Positions 17,682 through 26,419 are shown, counted from the first letter of the stretch. The stretch: 64,000 nt of DNA from Psychrobacillus sp. FSL K6-2836 (GCF_038003085.1 NZ_JBBOOM010000001.1:1674001-1738000), one strand, 5' to 3'. A program made the numbers and translations. Notes: generated from the sequence alone by a model not told the origin.

Positions 17682-18632
17682 TCATCCCTTTTCTTTTTTT
17701 GTTAAATAATCTATCATTCCCATTGCACTTACTTCTAAATCCAATTTAATTAGTCTAAATACATTATGTTTTTCTGAAATGCCTTGATTTTTCAGGTGTT
17801 CTTTCACTAACCTATTGAGTCTATTTGCTAGCTCATCATATCCCTTTGCTTCCGCGTACACAGCTTCTGCTTCTGTCATAAAAATATTTAACCACATCGA
17901 AACTTGAGAAAGTGCTTCTTTGGGAGAGTTTGTTACTCCAAAATGTCCATAATAAATATATTGAAGATTCATTTGAACGAAAAGCTCTATTGCCCTTTGC
18001 ATAGCAGCAGGATTGAATTGGTTTGGTGAGGTTGATGGTAAAAAGAAAGTAACACCATCTGATATGAGTTGTTCATAACGAACACCAACCGTATCTCCCG
18101 TAAACATTCCATTACTAATCGGATCGTAAATACTAAAATGATGATTAGCATGACCAGGAGTATCAAAAAACTTTAATATACAAGCTGCCCCTATCTTTAA
18201 TATTTCCTCATCATTTTTTATAACCATTCGCTCATTGGGAATCGGAATGATAGGATCGAATAATTCCTCAAACTTATTCCCATAAACAGCCTTTGCACCA
18301 GCTATCAGCCTTTCTGGTTCCGCCAGATGCCTTACTCCTTTAGGGTGAACAACGATCTTGGCATTTGGGCAATCCTTTAAGAGAAGTCCCGCTCCTCCTG
18401 CATGATCCAAATGTATATGAGTAACAATTATGTATTTAACTTGGTCTAATGAAAAACCTAATGATTCTAATCCACTTTTCACATGCTTTACCGACGGGCT
18501 TGGTCCAGTTTCTATTATAGTAAGTTCGCTTTCATCGATGACATACGTTCCAGTGCGTTCTGACTCCCCCATATCAAATCCATCAATTAAATAAATTCTT
18601 TCATTTAATTTTTTCGGATACTTGTTTGCCAT
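17682..18632 (-). CDS. MBL-fold metallo-hydrolase
   Basis: This 316-residue protein has the metallo-beta-lactamase metal site THIHLDHAGG (His72, His74, Asp76, His77), FFDTPGHANHHFSIYD and FTGDTVG. GGAGGAGATATTGAA precedes the ATG. The fold is certain but the substrate is not. The relatively divergent middle (GVRYEQLISDGVTFFLPST) is typical of a Bacillus group of soluble hydrolases of unknown role, and no lactonase- or glyoxalase-specific feature stands out. It lies 85 bp upstream of the antiporter gene on the same strand with no clear terminator between, so co-transcription is possible. Confidence 0.85.
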   Translation of the reverse strand: MANKYPKKLNERIYLIDGFDMGESERTGTYVIDESELTIIETGPSPSVKHVKSGLESLGFSLDQVKYIIVTHIHLDHAGGAGLLLKDCPNAKIVVHPKGVRHLAEPERLIAGAKAVYGNKFEELFDPIIPIPNERMVIKNDEEILKIGAACILKFFDTPGHANHHFSIYDPISNGMFTGDTVGVRYEQLISDGVTFFLPSTSPNQFNPAAMQRAIELFVQMNLQYIYYGHFGVTNSPKEALSQVSMWLNIFMTEAEAVYAEAKGYDELANRLNRLVKEHLKNQGISEKHNVFRLIKLDLEVSAMGMIDYLTKKEKG

Positions 18633-18778
18633 TTCAATATCTCCTCCATAATAATATTTGAATATTTTGCAAATAAATCTCTTCTATTATATTAACATTG
18701 ATCTGATGAATAACTACGCAACTACCATACAATAATTATTGAATATAAGTATCATACACGCTATGGGGGCTCAAGCAT

Positions 18779-18815
18779 AAAAACCTACTGCCTCAAAATA
18801 TGGCGGTAGGTTTTT
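18779..18815 (-). terminator. Terminator after the 85-residue gene
   Basis: AAACCTACTGCC and GGCGGTAGGTTT pair around AAAATAT-type loop sequence with flanking A and T runs. It starts about 20 bases beyond the stop at 18837. Confidence 0.8.
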
Positions 18816-18836
18816 CGTAAAAAATATCAATACTAA

Positions 18837-19094
18837 CTACTGTAACGTATTTAATCTCTCTTTGTTTTGATGCAATTGTTCCTGAAGTGTACTTATAGGC
18901 TCCATATCCCCTCTACTTTCTAATGCCATTTCAACTGAACGATTGGCACGCTCAATCATATCCTCTGCATTTTGGATGGACTGTTCTGTAGGATTTGTTA
19001 AAGCTTGACCAACAGCGAGCGTGACATTATCCACAGAATTGTGTAATCGCGCAAGAACATTATCTTCTTTCCAACTCATTTGTGTGTGATCCAT
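18837..19094 (-). CDS. Hypothetical 85-residue helical protein
   Basis: I do not recognise this family. The 85 residues (MDHTQMSWKEDNVLARLHNS onward) are predicted mainly helical with no signal peptide, cysteine or membrane segment. ENVxxLHNxVDN-like and SIQNAEDMIERANRSVEMAL segments suggest two amphipathic helices, and the end (EQLHQNKERLNTLQ) could form a coiled coil. GGAGGGC precedes the ATG and a strong terminator follows, so it is probably a real gene. It is divergent from the spore gene tlp with 155 bp between them, which hints at, but does not prove, a spore-related role. Confidence 0.7.
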   Translation of the reverse strand: MDHTQMSWKEDNVLARLHNSVDNVTLAVGQALTNPTEQSIQNAEDMIERANRSVEMALESRGDMEPISTLQEQLHQNKERLNTLQ

Positions 19095-19249
19095 ATTAAA
19101 GCCCTCCTCTATTGTTAGGATTACTATGGCAACTTCATCCTATATTTATTCATTTGTGCATTAACATGACGGTTGCATGACGACTAATATTCTTAGTGAA
19201 TTAGGAAACACTATCTATGGAAAGCTTCAAATTATAAGGAGGAAAAGTT

Positions 19250-19471
19250 ATGCCTGAAACCAGACGTGGCCCTAATGATCGTTCGAATAGTGAAGAAAGA
19301 CTAAAGAAAACAATCAGACATATGGAAGCAGCCGAAATAGCGATGGAATATGCTCCTGAAAAAGACGTTGCTGCAATTAAAAAGAAAAATGAACAACGCG
19401 CGGAAAGTATAGAAGGATTGGAGAAAGAAATTAAAGCAGCTGAAAAATCAGGATTAAAAGGATACCTATAA
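19250..19471 (+). CDS. tlp: Small acid-soluble spore protein Tlp
   Basis: This 73-residue protein resembles B. subtilis Tlp: PNDRSNSEERLKKTIRHME near the N-terminus, EAAEIAMEYAPEKDVAAIK, then KKNEQRAESIEGLEKEIKAA and a Gly-rich end. The family's PDDRSDNVEKLQ and IKEKNARREQSIE blocks are recognisable. Tlp is a minor forespore-made spore protein (historically called thioredoxin-like, though it lacks a CxxC). AAGGAGG precedes the ATG at good spacing, and a terminator follows the stop. Confidence 0.9.
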   Translation: MPETRRGPNDRSNSEERLKKTIRHMEAAEIAMEYAPEKDVAAIKKKNEQRAESIEGLEKEIKAAEKSGLKGYL

Positions 19472-19480
19472 CACTTCTTA

Positions 19481-19519
19481 AGCTAGCCAGATATGAAATA
19501 ATATCGTGGCTGGCTTTTT
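19481..19519 (+). terminator. Terminator of tlp
   Basis: AGCTAGCCA and TGGCTGGCT pair with one wobble and are followed by TTTTTC, nine bases after the stop. Confidence 0.8.
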
Positions 19520-19576
19520 CATTACATAAATTGAAACTATTTTAACTTCTTTTCGTAGAGAAGTTGAGGTGAGATT

Positions 19577-20434
19577 ATGAAAAACTTTACAGGAATATTT
19601 CTTATAGGATTAAGTATTATTATTGCTTATACTAATTTGCAAAATTTGCCGGAGAATATCTTAACGTACATATTAGTCATTATATTAATCAGCTTTCCAC
19701 TCTATTTAACAGGTCATTTATTACGCTGCACTTTTAAAATTTTTAAAGAGAAAGTAATTTTGTGGTCTGCCGCATATGCATTTGTTGCATTGCTCATTCC
19801 TCTTCTATTTTTTAGCTATACACATTACGAACAATTAAAATCAACGACTTTTAACGATCACTTCATTCTTTTTGAGTCGACTTCCTCAGTAAATGGTGGA
19901 GGTATTTCTCTTGGTTGCATGTTGCTTCTACTATTATTTGTTTCTATACGCCTATTTAGTTCCGATATACGTCGGAAATGGATACCTAATCTAATAATAG
20001 TAGTTACACTTATTGCATATGGCACCTCTTTATATGTCTTATGGGAAGATTATAGGGGAATTCATGCAGACAAAGGTTTGATCACCAATAAGTGGAATGG
20101 TGTTGAAGAATCTATTCCTTGGGAGAATATCACTCGAATTTATGTAGACCCTTATGTTCACTATGCTTCTTTAAGCGATACAAGTGACGAAACGCATATT
20201 TCTTGGGCAATGGTAATAGAATCTTATTCAAATGAAGACGTACTCTATAGGTTTCAAAATTTGTCAGAAGATGGTCTTCACAAAGCCAATCAAATAAAAG
20301 AAATTGCGCAGCATAAAAATATCCCCTTCCTAATAACTAATATGACCGAAGACGAACGCAAATGGTATGAGTTCGAATTGGACCTAGAGAACCTACCTAA
20401 AGAACCCTTTCATGTTTTTTTCAATATAAAATGA
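19577..20434 (+). CDS. Membrane protein of unknown function
   Basis: This 285-residue protein has about five transmembrane helices in its N-terminal 155 residues (for example GIFLIGLSIIIAYTN, YILVIILISFPLYLTG, FVALLIPLLFF, LGCMLLLLLFVSI, LIIVVTLIAYGTSLYVL). A soluble domain of about 125 residues follows, with VEESIPWENITRIYVDPYVH. The pattern of a membrane domain plus a small beta-rich domain resembles PH-like membrane proteins. I do not recognise a family with confidence. The start at 19577 is preceded by GAAGTTGAGGTGAG, a modest ribosome-binding site. It stands alone between tlp and yunC. Confidence 0.7.
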   Translation: MKNFTGIFLIGLSIIIAYTNLQNLPENILTYILVIILISFPLYLTGHLLRCTFKIFKEKVILWSAAYAFVALLIPLLFFSYTHYEQLKSTTFNDHFILFESTSSVNGGGISLGCMLLLLLFVSIRLFSSDIRRKWIPNLIIVVTLIAYGTSLYVLWEDYRGIHADKGLITNKWNGVEESIPWENITRIYVDPYVHYASLSDTSDETHISWAMVIESYSNEDVLYRFQNLSEDGLHKANQIKEIAQHKNIPFLITNMTEDERKWYEFELDLENLPKEPFHVFFNIK

Positions 20435-20517
20435 AGTAAAACCTAAATCGAAATTAAACACGCTTTTTCTATTGAACACATAAATTGTAGAGATAGAAAA
20501 AGGAGGACTGCTTGGTC

Positions 20518-20820
20518 ATGATTAATCTAGAACCAATTAATATTGAGGGGTATACATTTTTATCGATTTCTGTAGAATTGCCTAAAACGAACTTACTCGT
20601 TGTCACCAATGATAAAGGGTATATAATGTGTGGTGCTCTAGACGTTGCGCTACTTAATGAGAAATTGAAAGATAGAAAGGTAGTTGCCGGAAGAGCTGTT
20701 GGAGTAAAAACAATATCTCAGCTTTTGGATGCGCCGCTTGAATCCATTACCTACGAAGCGGAAGAACTAGGTATCACTCAAGGTATGATCGGAAGGAAAG
20801 CCCTTTTAAAAATGATATAG
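20518..20820 (+). CDS. yunC: YunC family protein (DUF1805)
   Basis: This protein of about 100 residues has GYTFLSISVELPKTNLLVV, then KGYIMCGALDVALLNEKLKD, GRAVGVKTISQLLDAPLESI and GMIGRKALLKM. These are the conserved blocks of the DUF1805/YunC family, whose function is unknown. ATG at 20518 is preferred since the family starts with MI(N/K); an in-frame TTG at 20512 lies closer to AGGAGG (20501-20506) and would add two residues. A strong terminator follows. Confidence 0.85.
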   Translation: MINLEPINIEGYTFLSISVELPKTNLLVVTNDKGYIMCGALDVALLNEKLKDRKVVAGRAVGVKTISQLLDAPLESITYEAEELGITQGMIGRKALLKMI

Positions 20821-20840
20821 TGGAAGCGATTCATTACCAA

Positions 20841-20877
20841 GGCTACAGAACAGCACATAGTTGTTCTGTAGCCTTTT
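20841..20877 (+). terminator. Terminator of yunC
   Basis: The perfect 12-bp arms GGCTACAGAACA and TGTTCTGTAGCC are followed by TTTT. Confidence 0.9.
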
Positions 20878-21070
20878 GGCATGCCCATTTTTGCTCATTT
20901 CCCCAGCATTTACCTTATACTTCACAATTACGTTACCAATTTACTTTAATTTGTTCACATCTTCATGAACGTTTTGTGAAGTTGCTTTTTTTCATTTTGT
21001 TTTTTCAATTCGTGGTAATAAGATAGAGGCATACAGAGACAACATCTGTTTACTATTCGTTTATATAAAG

Positions 21071-21210
21071 TGAAACTTCAATCAGTGAGGGTTTCCTTTA
21101 TCCCCACTGATTGTTAGTTGAACCATTCGGGCATTTACGGGCAGTTTTCTCCCAATTATGCTTTGTTGCTAGACCAATACTTGAAGTGGGAGTATACCCG
21201 TTAATGCGGG
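21071..21210 (+). promoter_or_regulatory. Structured two-domain leader or noncoding RNA upstream of qoxA
   Basis: Domain one is a hairpin with arms CAATCAGTG (21079-21087) and CACTGATTG (21105-21113), extended by GGG/CCC, and no T run follows. Domain two has an outer helix GCATTTACGGG (21131-21141)/CCCGTTAATGC (21197-21207, 10 of 11 paired) enclosing CTCCCA (21149-21154)/TGGGAG (21187-21192). It ends about 30 bp before the qoxA ATG. I have an impression of similar sequence elsewhere in Bacillales but cannot name an RNA family. It could be a qox leader, an independent small RNA or a dispersed element. Confidence 0.55.
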
Positions 21211-21237
21211 ATAAATATTCTGGGAAGGGGTAGAACT

Positions 21238-22164
21238 ATGAAATTAAAAATGAAATGGATTCTTTTAACGATGGTTATCACTATTTCCACCGTGTTAACC
21301 GCTTGTGAACCATTACTAGTTTTAGATCCGAAAGGCCCGCAAGCAAAAACACAGGCTGACGATATTATGTTATCTATTTGGCTTATGTTAGGTATAGTTA
21401 TTGTCGTTTTAGCTATTTTAGTGTTTGTCTTATTAAAATACCGTGCTTCAAAACAACCGAAAGATTACGAGCCACCACATATTGAAGGAAGCCCAATTGT
21501 TGAAGCAATTTGTATCGGTATACCTATTATAATAGTTATCTTCTTATCTATCGTTTCCGTAAAAAGTAACTATGAAGTCGAAGCAACTCCAGTAGGATAC
21601 GAAGATCAAGAGCCTTTAGTTATTTATGCTTCTTCATCTAACTGGAAATGGCATTTTAGCTATCCGGAAGAAGATATCGAAACAGTAAACTATTTATATA
21701 TCCCTGAGGACCGTGCTATTGAATTTAAACTGTATTCATATGGTCCAATCACAAGCTTCTGGATTCCACAGCTAGGAGGTCAAAAGTACGCTATGTCTGA
21801 TATGATTACAACTTTACACTTAGCGGCAGATCAACCTGGAGAATTTATGGGTAGAAATGCTAACTTCAGTGGAGCTGGATTCGCAGAGAATACTTTTGAA
21901 GTTACTGCAATGTCTCCTGCTGAATACGAAGAATGGGTAGAAGAAGTACATGAAACTGCTTCACCTCTTACAGAAGAAAAATTTGAGGAATTATTAGAAC
22001 CTGGGCATCTTGGTCGTTCTACTTATACAGGAACACACTTAGAATTTGCTCCTCCGCCAGAACATGATCACGGTTCAGCAAATACTGATGGTGAAGAAGA
22101 TTCTGATCTAGAAGGTCATGAAGAACACGATGCACATAATGCAGAAGAGCATTCAAATCATTAA
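21238..22164 (+). CDS. qoxA: Cytochrome aa3 quinol oxidase subunit II
   Basis: This 308-residue membrane lipoprotein has a signal ending at lipobox VLTAC (Cys22), two transmembrane helices (about 44-64 and 87-105) and an external cupredoxin-like domain with EPLVIYASSSNWKWHFSYPE, WIPQLGGQKYAMSD and GEFMGRNANFSGAGFAENTF. The copper ligands of CuA-type subunit II are absent, as expected of a quinol rather than cytochrome c oxidase. It is the first gene of qoxABCD, with AAGGGG before the ATG. Unusual: the C-terminus (from about residue 280) is a His/Asp/Glu-rich tail with repeated HD, HE and HN pairs. Confidence 0.95.
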   Translation: MKLKMKWILLTMVITISTVLTACEPLLVLDPKGPQAKTQADDIMLSIWLMLGIVIVVLAILVFVLLKYRASKQPKDYEPPHIEGSPIVEAICIGIPIIIVIFLSIVSVKSNYEVEATPVGYEDQEPLVIYASSSNWKWHFSYPEEDIETVNYLYIPEDRAIEFKLYSYGPITSFWIPQLGGQKYAMSDMITTLHLAADQPGEFMGRNANFSGAGFAENTFEVTAMSPAEYEEWVEEVHETASPLTEEKFEELLEPGHLGRSTYTGTHLEFAPPPEHDHGSANTDGEEDSDLEGHEEHDAHNAEEHSNH

Positions 22165-22209
22165 TGCACGATAGCTACACATTATTTTTTTGAAAGGAGT
22201 AACAAAAGT

Positions 22210-24159
22210 ATGGATTTCTTTGATCGTTTTGCAGTACCACATCCAAGCTTTTTAATATATGCATCCATGGTTGGTATCGGATTAACTATGCTTGCCATTG
22301 TTGTAGGAATCACCTACTTTAAGAAATGGGGATACTTATGGCGCGAATGGATAACTACTGTTGACCATAAACGAATTGGTATCATGTATTTACTAACAGC
22401 ATTACTTATGCTGTTCCGCGGTGGCGTAGATGGAATTATGATGCGTTATCAACTTTCTATGCCTGAAAATACATTTTTAGATTCACAACATTATAATGAA
22501 GTTTTCACAACTCACGGAGTAGTTATGATCCTATTTATGGCTATGCCATTCATTATATTTTTCTTTAACTATCTTGTTCCTCTACAAATTGGAGCGCGAG
22601 ATGTTGCATTTCCACGCTTAAATGCTTTAAGTTTTTGGTTATTCTTTATGGGAATGGGATTATTCAATCTATCATTTATAATAGGTGGATCACCTGATGC
22701 AGGCTGGACATCTTACTTCCCTCTAGCTGGTAATGAGTTTAGTACGTCTGTTGGTACGAACTATTACATGATTGCTATTCAAATAGCTGGTATCGGTACA
22801 TTAATGACTGGTATTAACTTCATTACGACTATTTTAAAGATGAGAGCACCTGGCATGACTCTTATGAAAATGCCAATGTTCACATGGTCCGCTTTCATCG
22901 CCAACGTTATTATTGTTTTTGCTTTCCCTGTGTTAACAGTATTGCTAGCAATGGGAACAATGGATAGACTATTTGGAACAAACTTCTTTACTACCGATAA
23001 TGGTGGTATGGATATGCTTTGGGCTAACTTGTTCTGGGTGTGGGGACATCCTGAAGTATATATTTTGATATTACCTGCATTTGGTCTATACAGTGAAATT
23101 ATTCCAACGTTTGCACGACGTAATCTGTATGGTTATAAATCGATGGTTGCATCAATGGTAATTATTTCTGTACTTTCGTTCTTAGTATGGGCTCACCATT
23201 TCTTTACAATGGGTCAAGGTCCTTTTGCAAACAGTATATTCTCCATTACAACGATGGCGATTGCTATTCCAACGGGTGTAAAAATATTTAACTGGCTATT
23301 CACCTTGTGGAAAGGAAAAATCGAGTTTACTACACCAATGCTCTATTCGGTTCTTTTTATCCCACTATTTACTTTAGGTGGAGTTACTGGTGTAATGTTA
23401 GCGATGTCAGCAGCTGACTATCAATATCACAATACGATGTTCTTAGTGGCTCACTTCCATAACGTAATTATTCCAGGGGTAGTTTATGCCATGCTTGCTG
23501 GTCTTACGTTCTATTGGCCAAAAATCTTTGGCTTCATGTTGAATGAGAGACTTGGTAAATGGACTGCATGGATACTTTCAGTCGGCTTTGTATTAGCCTT
23601 TATACCAATGTATATTACTGGTTTGGATGGTCAGGCACGTCGTATGTATACGTACTCTGAATCTACTGGCTTTAGTTTATTGAACATGGTTTCATTTGTC
23701 GGTGCTGCAGTTATGGCAATCGCCTTTGTTCTACTTGTTTATAACATTTACTATAGTATTCGTTACTCTCCAAGAAATATTGGTAGCGACCCTTGGGATG
23801 CACGTTCACTTGAATGGGCAACGCATACCCCAGTACCAGAGTATAACTTTGCTATTACACCACAGGTTGCTTCTACACAAGCATTCTGGGACTCAAAGAA
23901 AAATGGACATGAGTTATATAAAGGCGATATAGAAAAAATTCATATGCCAAATAATAGTGGTTTACCATTTATCATGAGTTGTATTTTCTTTGTATTTGGC
24001 TTTGCCCTGGTATTTAGTATATGGCCAGTGGTAATTGTCTCTTTAATCGGTATTTTAGCTTGTTTAGCTTACCGTTCATTTGAGAAAGACCATGGAAGAT
24101 ATATTTCTGTCGAAGAAATTAAAGAAACAGAAACTAGATTGCGAGGTGCTAAAAAATGA
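22210..24159 (+). CDS. qoxB: Cytochrome aa3 quinol oxidase subunit I
   Basis: This 649-residue catalytic subunit of the terminal oxidase is the same length as B. subtilis QoxB. Haem-copper motifs are present: EVFTTHGVVMILF (low-spin haem His), WVWGHPEVYILILPAFG (CuB His cross-linked to Tyr), VWAHHFFTMG (the His pair) and VAHFHNVIIPG. It oxidises menaquinol and reduces O2 to water while pumping protons across the membrane. AAAGGAG precedes the ATG, 45 bp after qoxA. Its stop overlaps the qoxC start by four bases. Confidence 0.97.
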   Translation: MDFFDRFAVPHPSFLIYASMVGIGLTMLAIVVGITYFKKWGYLWREWITTVDHKRIGIMYLLTALLMLFRGGVDGIMMRYQLSMPENTFLDSQHYNEVFTTHGVVMILFMAMPFIIFFFNYLVPLQIGARDVAFPRLNALSFWLFFMGMGLFNLSFIIGGSPDAGWTSYFPLAGNEFSTSVGTNYYMIAIQIAGIGTLMTGINFITTILKMRAPGMTLMKMPMFTWSAFIANVIIVFAFPVLTVLLAMGTMDRLFGTNFFTTDNGGMDMLWANLFWVWGHPEVYILILPAFGLYSEIIPTFARRNLYGYKSMVASMVIISVLSFLVWAHHFFTMGQGPFANSIFSITTMAIAIPTGVKIFNWLFTLWKGKIEFTTPMLYSVLFIPLFTLGGVTGVMLAMSAADYQYHNTMFLVAHFHNVIIPGVVYAMLAGLTFYWPKIFGFMLNERLGKWTAWILSVGFVLAFIPMYITGLDGQARRMYTYSESTGFSLLNMVSFVGAAVMAIAFVLLVYNIYYSIRYSPRNIGSDPWDARSLEWATHTPVPEYNFAITPQVASTQAFWDSKKNGHELYKGDIEKIHMPNNSGLPFIMSCIFFVFGFALVFSIWPVVIVSLIGILACLAYRSFEKDHGRYISVEEIKETETRLRGAKK

Positions 24160-24752
24160 AGGTAGATAACTCGCTTCCACTTGAATATAGTACAGAAGAA
24201 AATAACCTGAAGATCCTAGGTTTTTGGATCTTTATAGGTGCGGAAATAATGCTTTTCGCAACACTTTTCACTGCGTATTTCACATTAGAAAATCGTACTG
24301 GCAATGGTCCAACTGGTGCTGAAATTTTTGAAATCACACCAGTTCTAATAGAAACTATTTTACTGTTAACAAGTAGCTTTACTATTGGGCTTGCTATTCA
24401 TGCCATGCGATTAAATAAGAAAAAAGCTACAATGGGATTCTTTATCGTCACATTAATTTTAGGAGCAGCTTTCCTAGGAGTTGAAATCTACGAGTTCTCT
24501 CATTACGTACATGTTGGTGCGGGACTGCAAACAAGTGCATTTACCGCTGCTTTGTTGACGACCTTAGGAACACATGGTTTGCACGTAACATTAGGATTCT
24601 TCTGGGGATTATTTATATTAATACAGATTAAAAAACGGGGGCTAACTCCAGAAACAGCCAATAAATCGTTTATTTTCTCACTTTATTGGCATTTCCTAGA
24701 TATTATTTGGATCTTCATCTTTAGCTTCATCTACTTGAAAGGAATGATGTAA
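24156..24752 (+). CDS. qoxC: Cytochrome aa3 quinol oxidase subunit III
   Basis: This 198-residue membrane protein with five helices shows subunit III features: ILGFWIFIGAEIMLFATLFT, RTGNGPTGAE, TTLGTHGLHVTLGFFWGLF and SLYWHFLDIIWIFIFSFIYL. The ATG overlaps the qoxB stop (ATGA), implying translational coupling, and qoxD begins one base after the stop. Confidence 0.96.
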   Translation: MKVDNSLPLEYSTEENNLKILGFWIFIGAEIMLFATLFTAYFTLENRTGNGPTGAEIFEITPVLIETILLLTSSFTIGLAIHAMRLNKKKATMGFFIVTLILGAAFLGVEIYEFSHYVHVGAGLQTSAFTAALLTTLGTHGLHVTLGFFWGLFILIQIKKRGLTPETANKSFIFSLYWHFLDIIWIFIFSFIYLKGMM

Positions 24753-24753
24753 T

Positions 24754-25035
24754 ATGAAAGAATTATTCCCTCTTAAACAAGTAATGGGCTTTGCATTTTC
24801 GTTAGTCCTAACTGTCGTAGCGCTTTTAGTTTACTTTACTGACATGTCCTACACAGTAGGAATGACAGTGCTACTAATAACTGCTTTCGTTCAAGCTGGT
24901 CTACAGATAGTTGTGTTTATGCACGCTGGAGAGACTAAAGATAAAGGTTCTATCTATCTAAATATCTACTATTCCCTACTTATTGCTCTAATTACCATTT
25001 TCGGTACACTACTTGTATTGGTTTGGGATATGTAA
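24754..25035 (+). CDS. qoxD: Cytochrome aa3 quinol oxidase subunit IV
   Basis: This 93-residue protein has three transmembrane helices (VMGFAFSLVLTVVALLVYF, VGMTVLLITAFVQAGLQIVV, IYYSLLIALITIFGTLLVLV) with the subunit IV motif AGLQIVVFMH. It is somewhat shorter than B. subtilis QoxD. It is the last gene of the operon and is followed by a strong terminator. Subunit IV assists assembly and proton translocation in related oxidases. Confidence 0.95.
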   Translation: MKELFPLKQVMGFAFSLVLTVVALLVYFTDMSYTVGMTVLLITAFVQAGLQIVVFMHAGETKDKGSIYLNIYYSLLIALITIFGTLLVLVWDM

Positions 25036-25055
25036 AAAAGCAATAGAGATATATG

Positions 25056-25098
25056 AAAAGGAGGATCGTGACTGCTACAGTCTCGATCCTCCTTTTTT
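25056..25098 (+). terminator. Terminator of qoxABCD
   Basis: The arms AAAAGGAGGATCG-GACTG and CAGTC-CGATCCTCCTTTTTT, with one mismatch, form a long stem with a T run. It lies 20 bp beyond qoxD. Confidence 0.9.
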
Positions 25099-25227
25099 AT
25101 GATGATCGTTATTAGTGAATGCCTTGGGCAATAACTTTTATAAAATTAGAGTTAGTTCCTTCTTGAATCAACTCCAGCATTAGCATAATAAGAAGTGATG
25201 CAAATACTGTTTAGCCTTATATGTTGA

Positions 25228-25875
25228 CTATTTTATTAATTTCCCTTTAGTATTCAATATTTTAATATCATAAGTGTCAATATAAGATAATGAATTTAGT
25301 TCTTTGGAAAGTAAGATTTCATTTACTATCTCTTCAATTTCCAATGCTAACTTATGTGCATCTTTATCTGAACTTTCTATTGAAGTATGAATGGTAATGG
25401 ATTTTTGGTACTCAGCATTTATTTTTTCGAATACATCGAAACTTTTAAGACCTTTCATTAAAGTTGATGTTAAGTGTAGAAGTTCTTTGTTAACTTCTTC
25501 GGTAATGAAAGATAAATCCAGTCTCTCTACAACAACTGTATAGTCTTTTAATGCGGAAGATTTAATAACACTTTTTGCAATGGACTCAATATCCTTTTTT
25601 ACTGAATTGAAATATTCTTCATTCTCTTTAACTTGTATCTTCAATTTTGTCTCTGAGTTCGAACTTACTCCAAATTCTAATTCCTCATAAATCTCATGAA
25701 TTTTTTCAGCTACCATGTTCAATGTAGCAAAATTTAGTTCTTCTTTAGTAAATAAAGGTTTTTGTTCCTCTTTATTTGCAACAGCAGTATCGGTATCTAA
25801 AGACTTGTTTAACAGGCTAATTGATGCCATTCCCACTATAAATATTCCAACAATTATTAATATCTTTTTTAACAC
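25228..25875 (-). CDS. Membrane-anchored hypothetical protein
   Basis: This protein of about 215 residues has one N-terminal helix (KKILIIVGIFIVGMASISLL), then a largely helical extracytoplasmic region with many Lys and Glu. GTG 25875 is chosen because GGAGGG sits about six bases upstream; an in-frame start at 25917 lacks such a site. SITIHTSIESSDKDAHKLAL and LKIQVKENEEYFNSVKKDI hint at alternating strands and helices, with two similar halves possible. I do not recognise the family. It appears to be a single-gene transcript. Confidence 0.65.
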   Translation of the reverse strand: MLKKILIIVGIFIVGMASISLLNKSLDTDTAVANKEEQKPLFTKEELNFATLNMVAEKIHEIYEELEFGVSSNSETKLKIQVKENEEYFNSVKKDIESIAKSVIKSSALKDYTVVVERLDLSFITEEVNKELLHLTSTLMKGLKSFDVFEKINAEYQKSITIHTSIESSDKDAHKLALEIEEIVNEILLSKELNSLSYIDTYDIKILNTKGKLIK

Positions 25876-25981
25876 ATAATCCCTCCTGTTAAGAAAGGTA
25901 TGTATTATGTCTAACAAAAATGACTTGAAGTATAATGTCCTCCTCTTGATGTAATCTGTACCTTCAGTTTAAAGATATCAA

Positions 25982-26022
25982 AAAATGACTATCAAATTGA
26001 TATACAATTTGATAGTCATTTT
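25982..26022 (-). terminator. Terminator after the 77-residue membrane protein gene
   Basis: AAAATGACTATCAAATTG and CAATTTGATAGTCATTTT form an 18-bp stem around a short loop with flanking A/T runs, which could work in both directions. Confidence 0.8.
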
Positions 26023-26065
26023 AGATTAAATTTTGAATGTATGCGATAGGAACCCGTAACAAGTT

Positions 26066-26299
26066 TCAGACACTCTCTTTTTTGCATTGATTGGAGTTAA
26101 GAATCATTTCTTCCGAAGCAACTAAAATCATTCCGATTAAAAAGATGAAAACTGCTCCCATGACAACGCCAATTCCAACGCCCATAATCGTACTAAATTC
26201 GCTCATTAATGTTCCATATAAAAAGATAGCAATTCCTATTGTAAGTAAAGTAGCACCGACAAATTTAGTAGCGTGCAACATTTTTAAGTAAGTTTCCAT
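26066..26299 (-). CDS. Small membrane protein of unknown function
   Basis: This 77-residue protein starts at ATG 26299, preceded by AAGGGGTG at good spacing; an ATG further upstream (26341) lacks one. It has two transmembrane helices (FVGATLLTIGIAIFLYGTL and IGVVMGAVFIFLIGMILVAS) and a short Cys-Lys-rich end. Unrecognised. Upstream at 26330-26380 are several TTCACA/TGTGAA half-sites that could bind a regulator, but no clear palindrome. Confidence 0.6.
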   Translation of the reverse strand: METYLKMLHATKFVGATLLTIGIAIFLYGTLMSEFSTIMGVGIGVVMGAVFIFLIGMILVASEEMILNSNQCKKESV

Positions 26300-26419
26300 A
26301 TTGTAACACCCCTTTATACTTACATTATTCACCATGTTCACAAAGTTGTCAATTGTTTTTGTCTTTTTTGTGAACGGAAATGAATTGTTTTGTAATTTTA
26401 AAGGGGGAAATCATCTAAA

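Noticed and set aside
20921-20990. Rex operator before the qox operon
   Set aside because: TTCACA and TGTGAA half-sites occur, but they are not arranged as a TTGTGAA-N-TTCACAA palindrome at the required spacing.
20820-21026. ORF of 68 codons after yunC
   Set aside because: It runs through the yunC terminator hairpin and has no upstream ribosome-binding site or protein-like composition.
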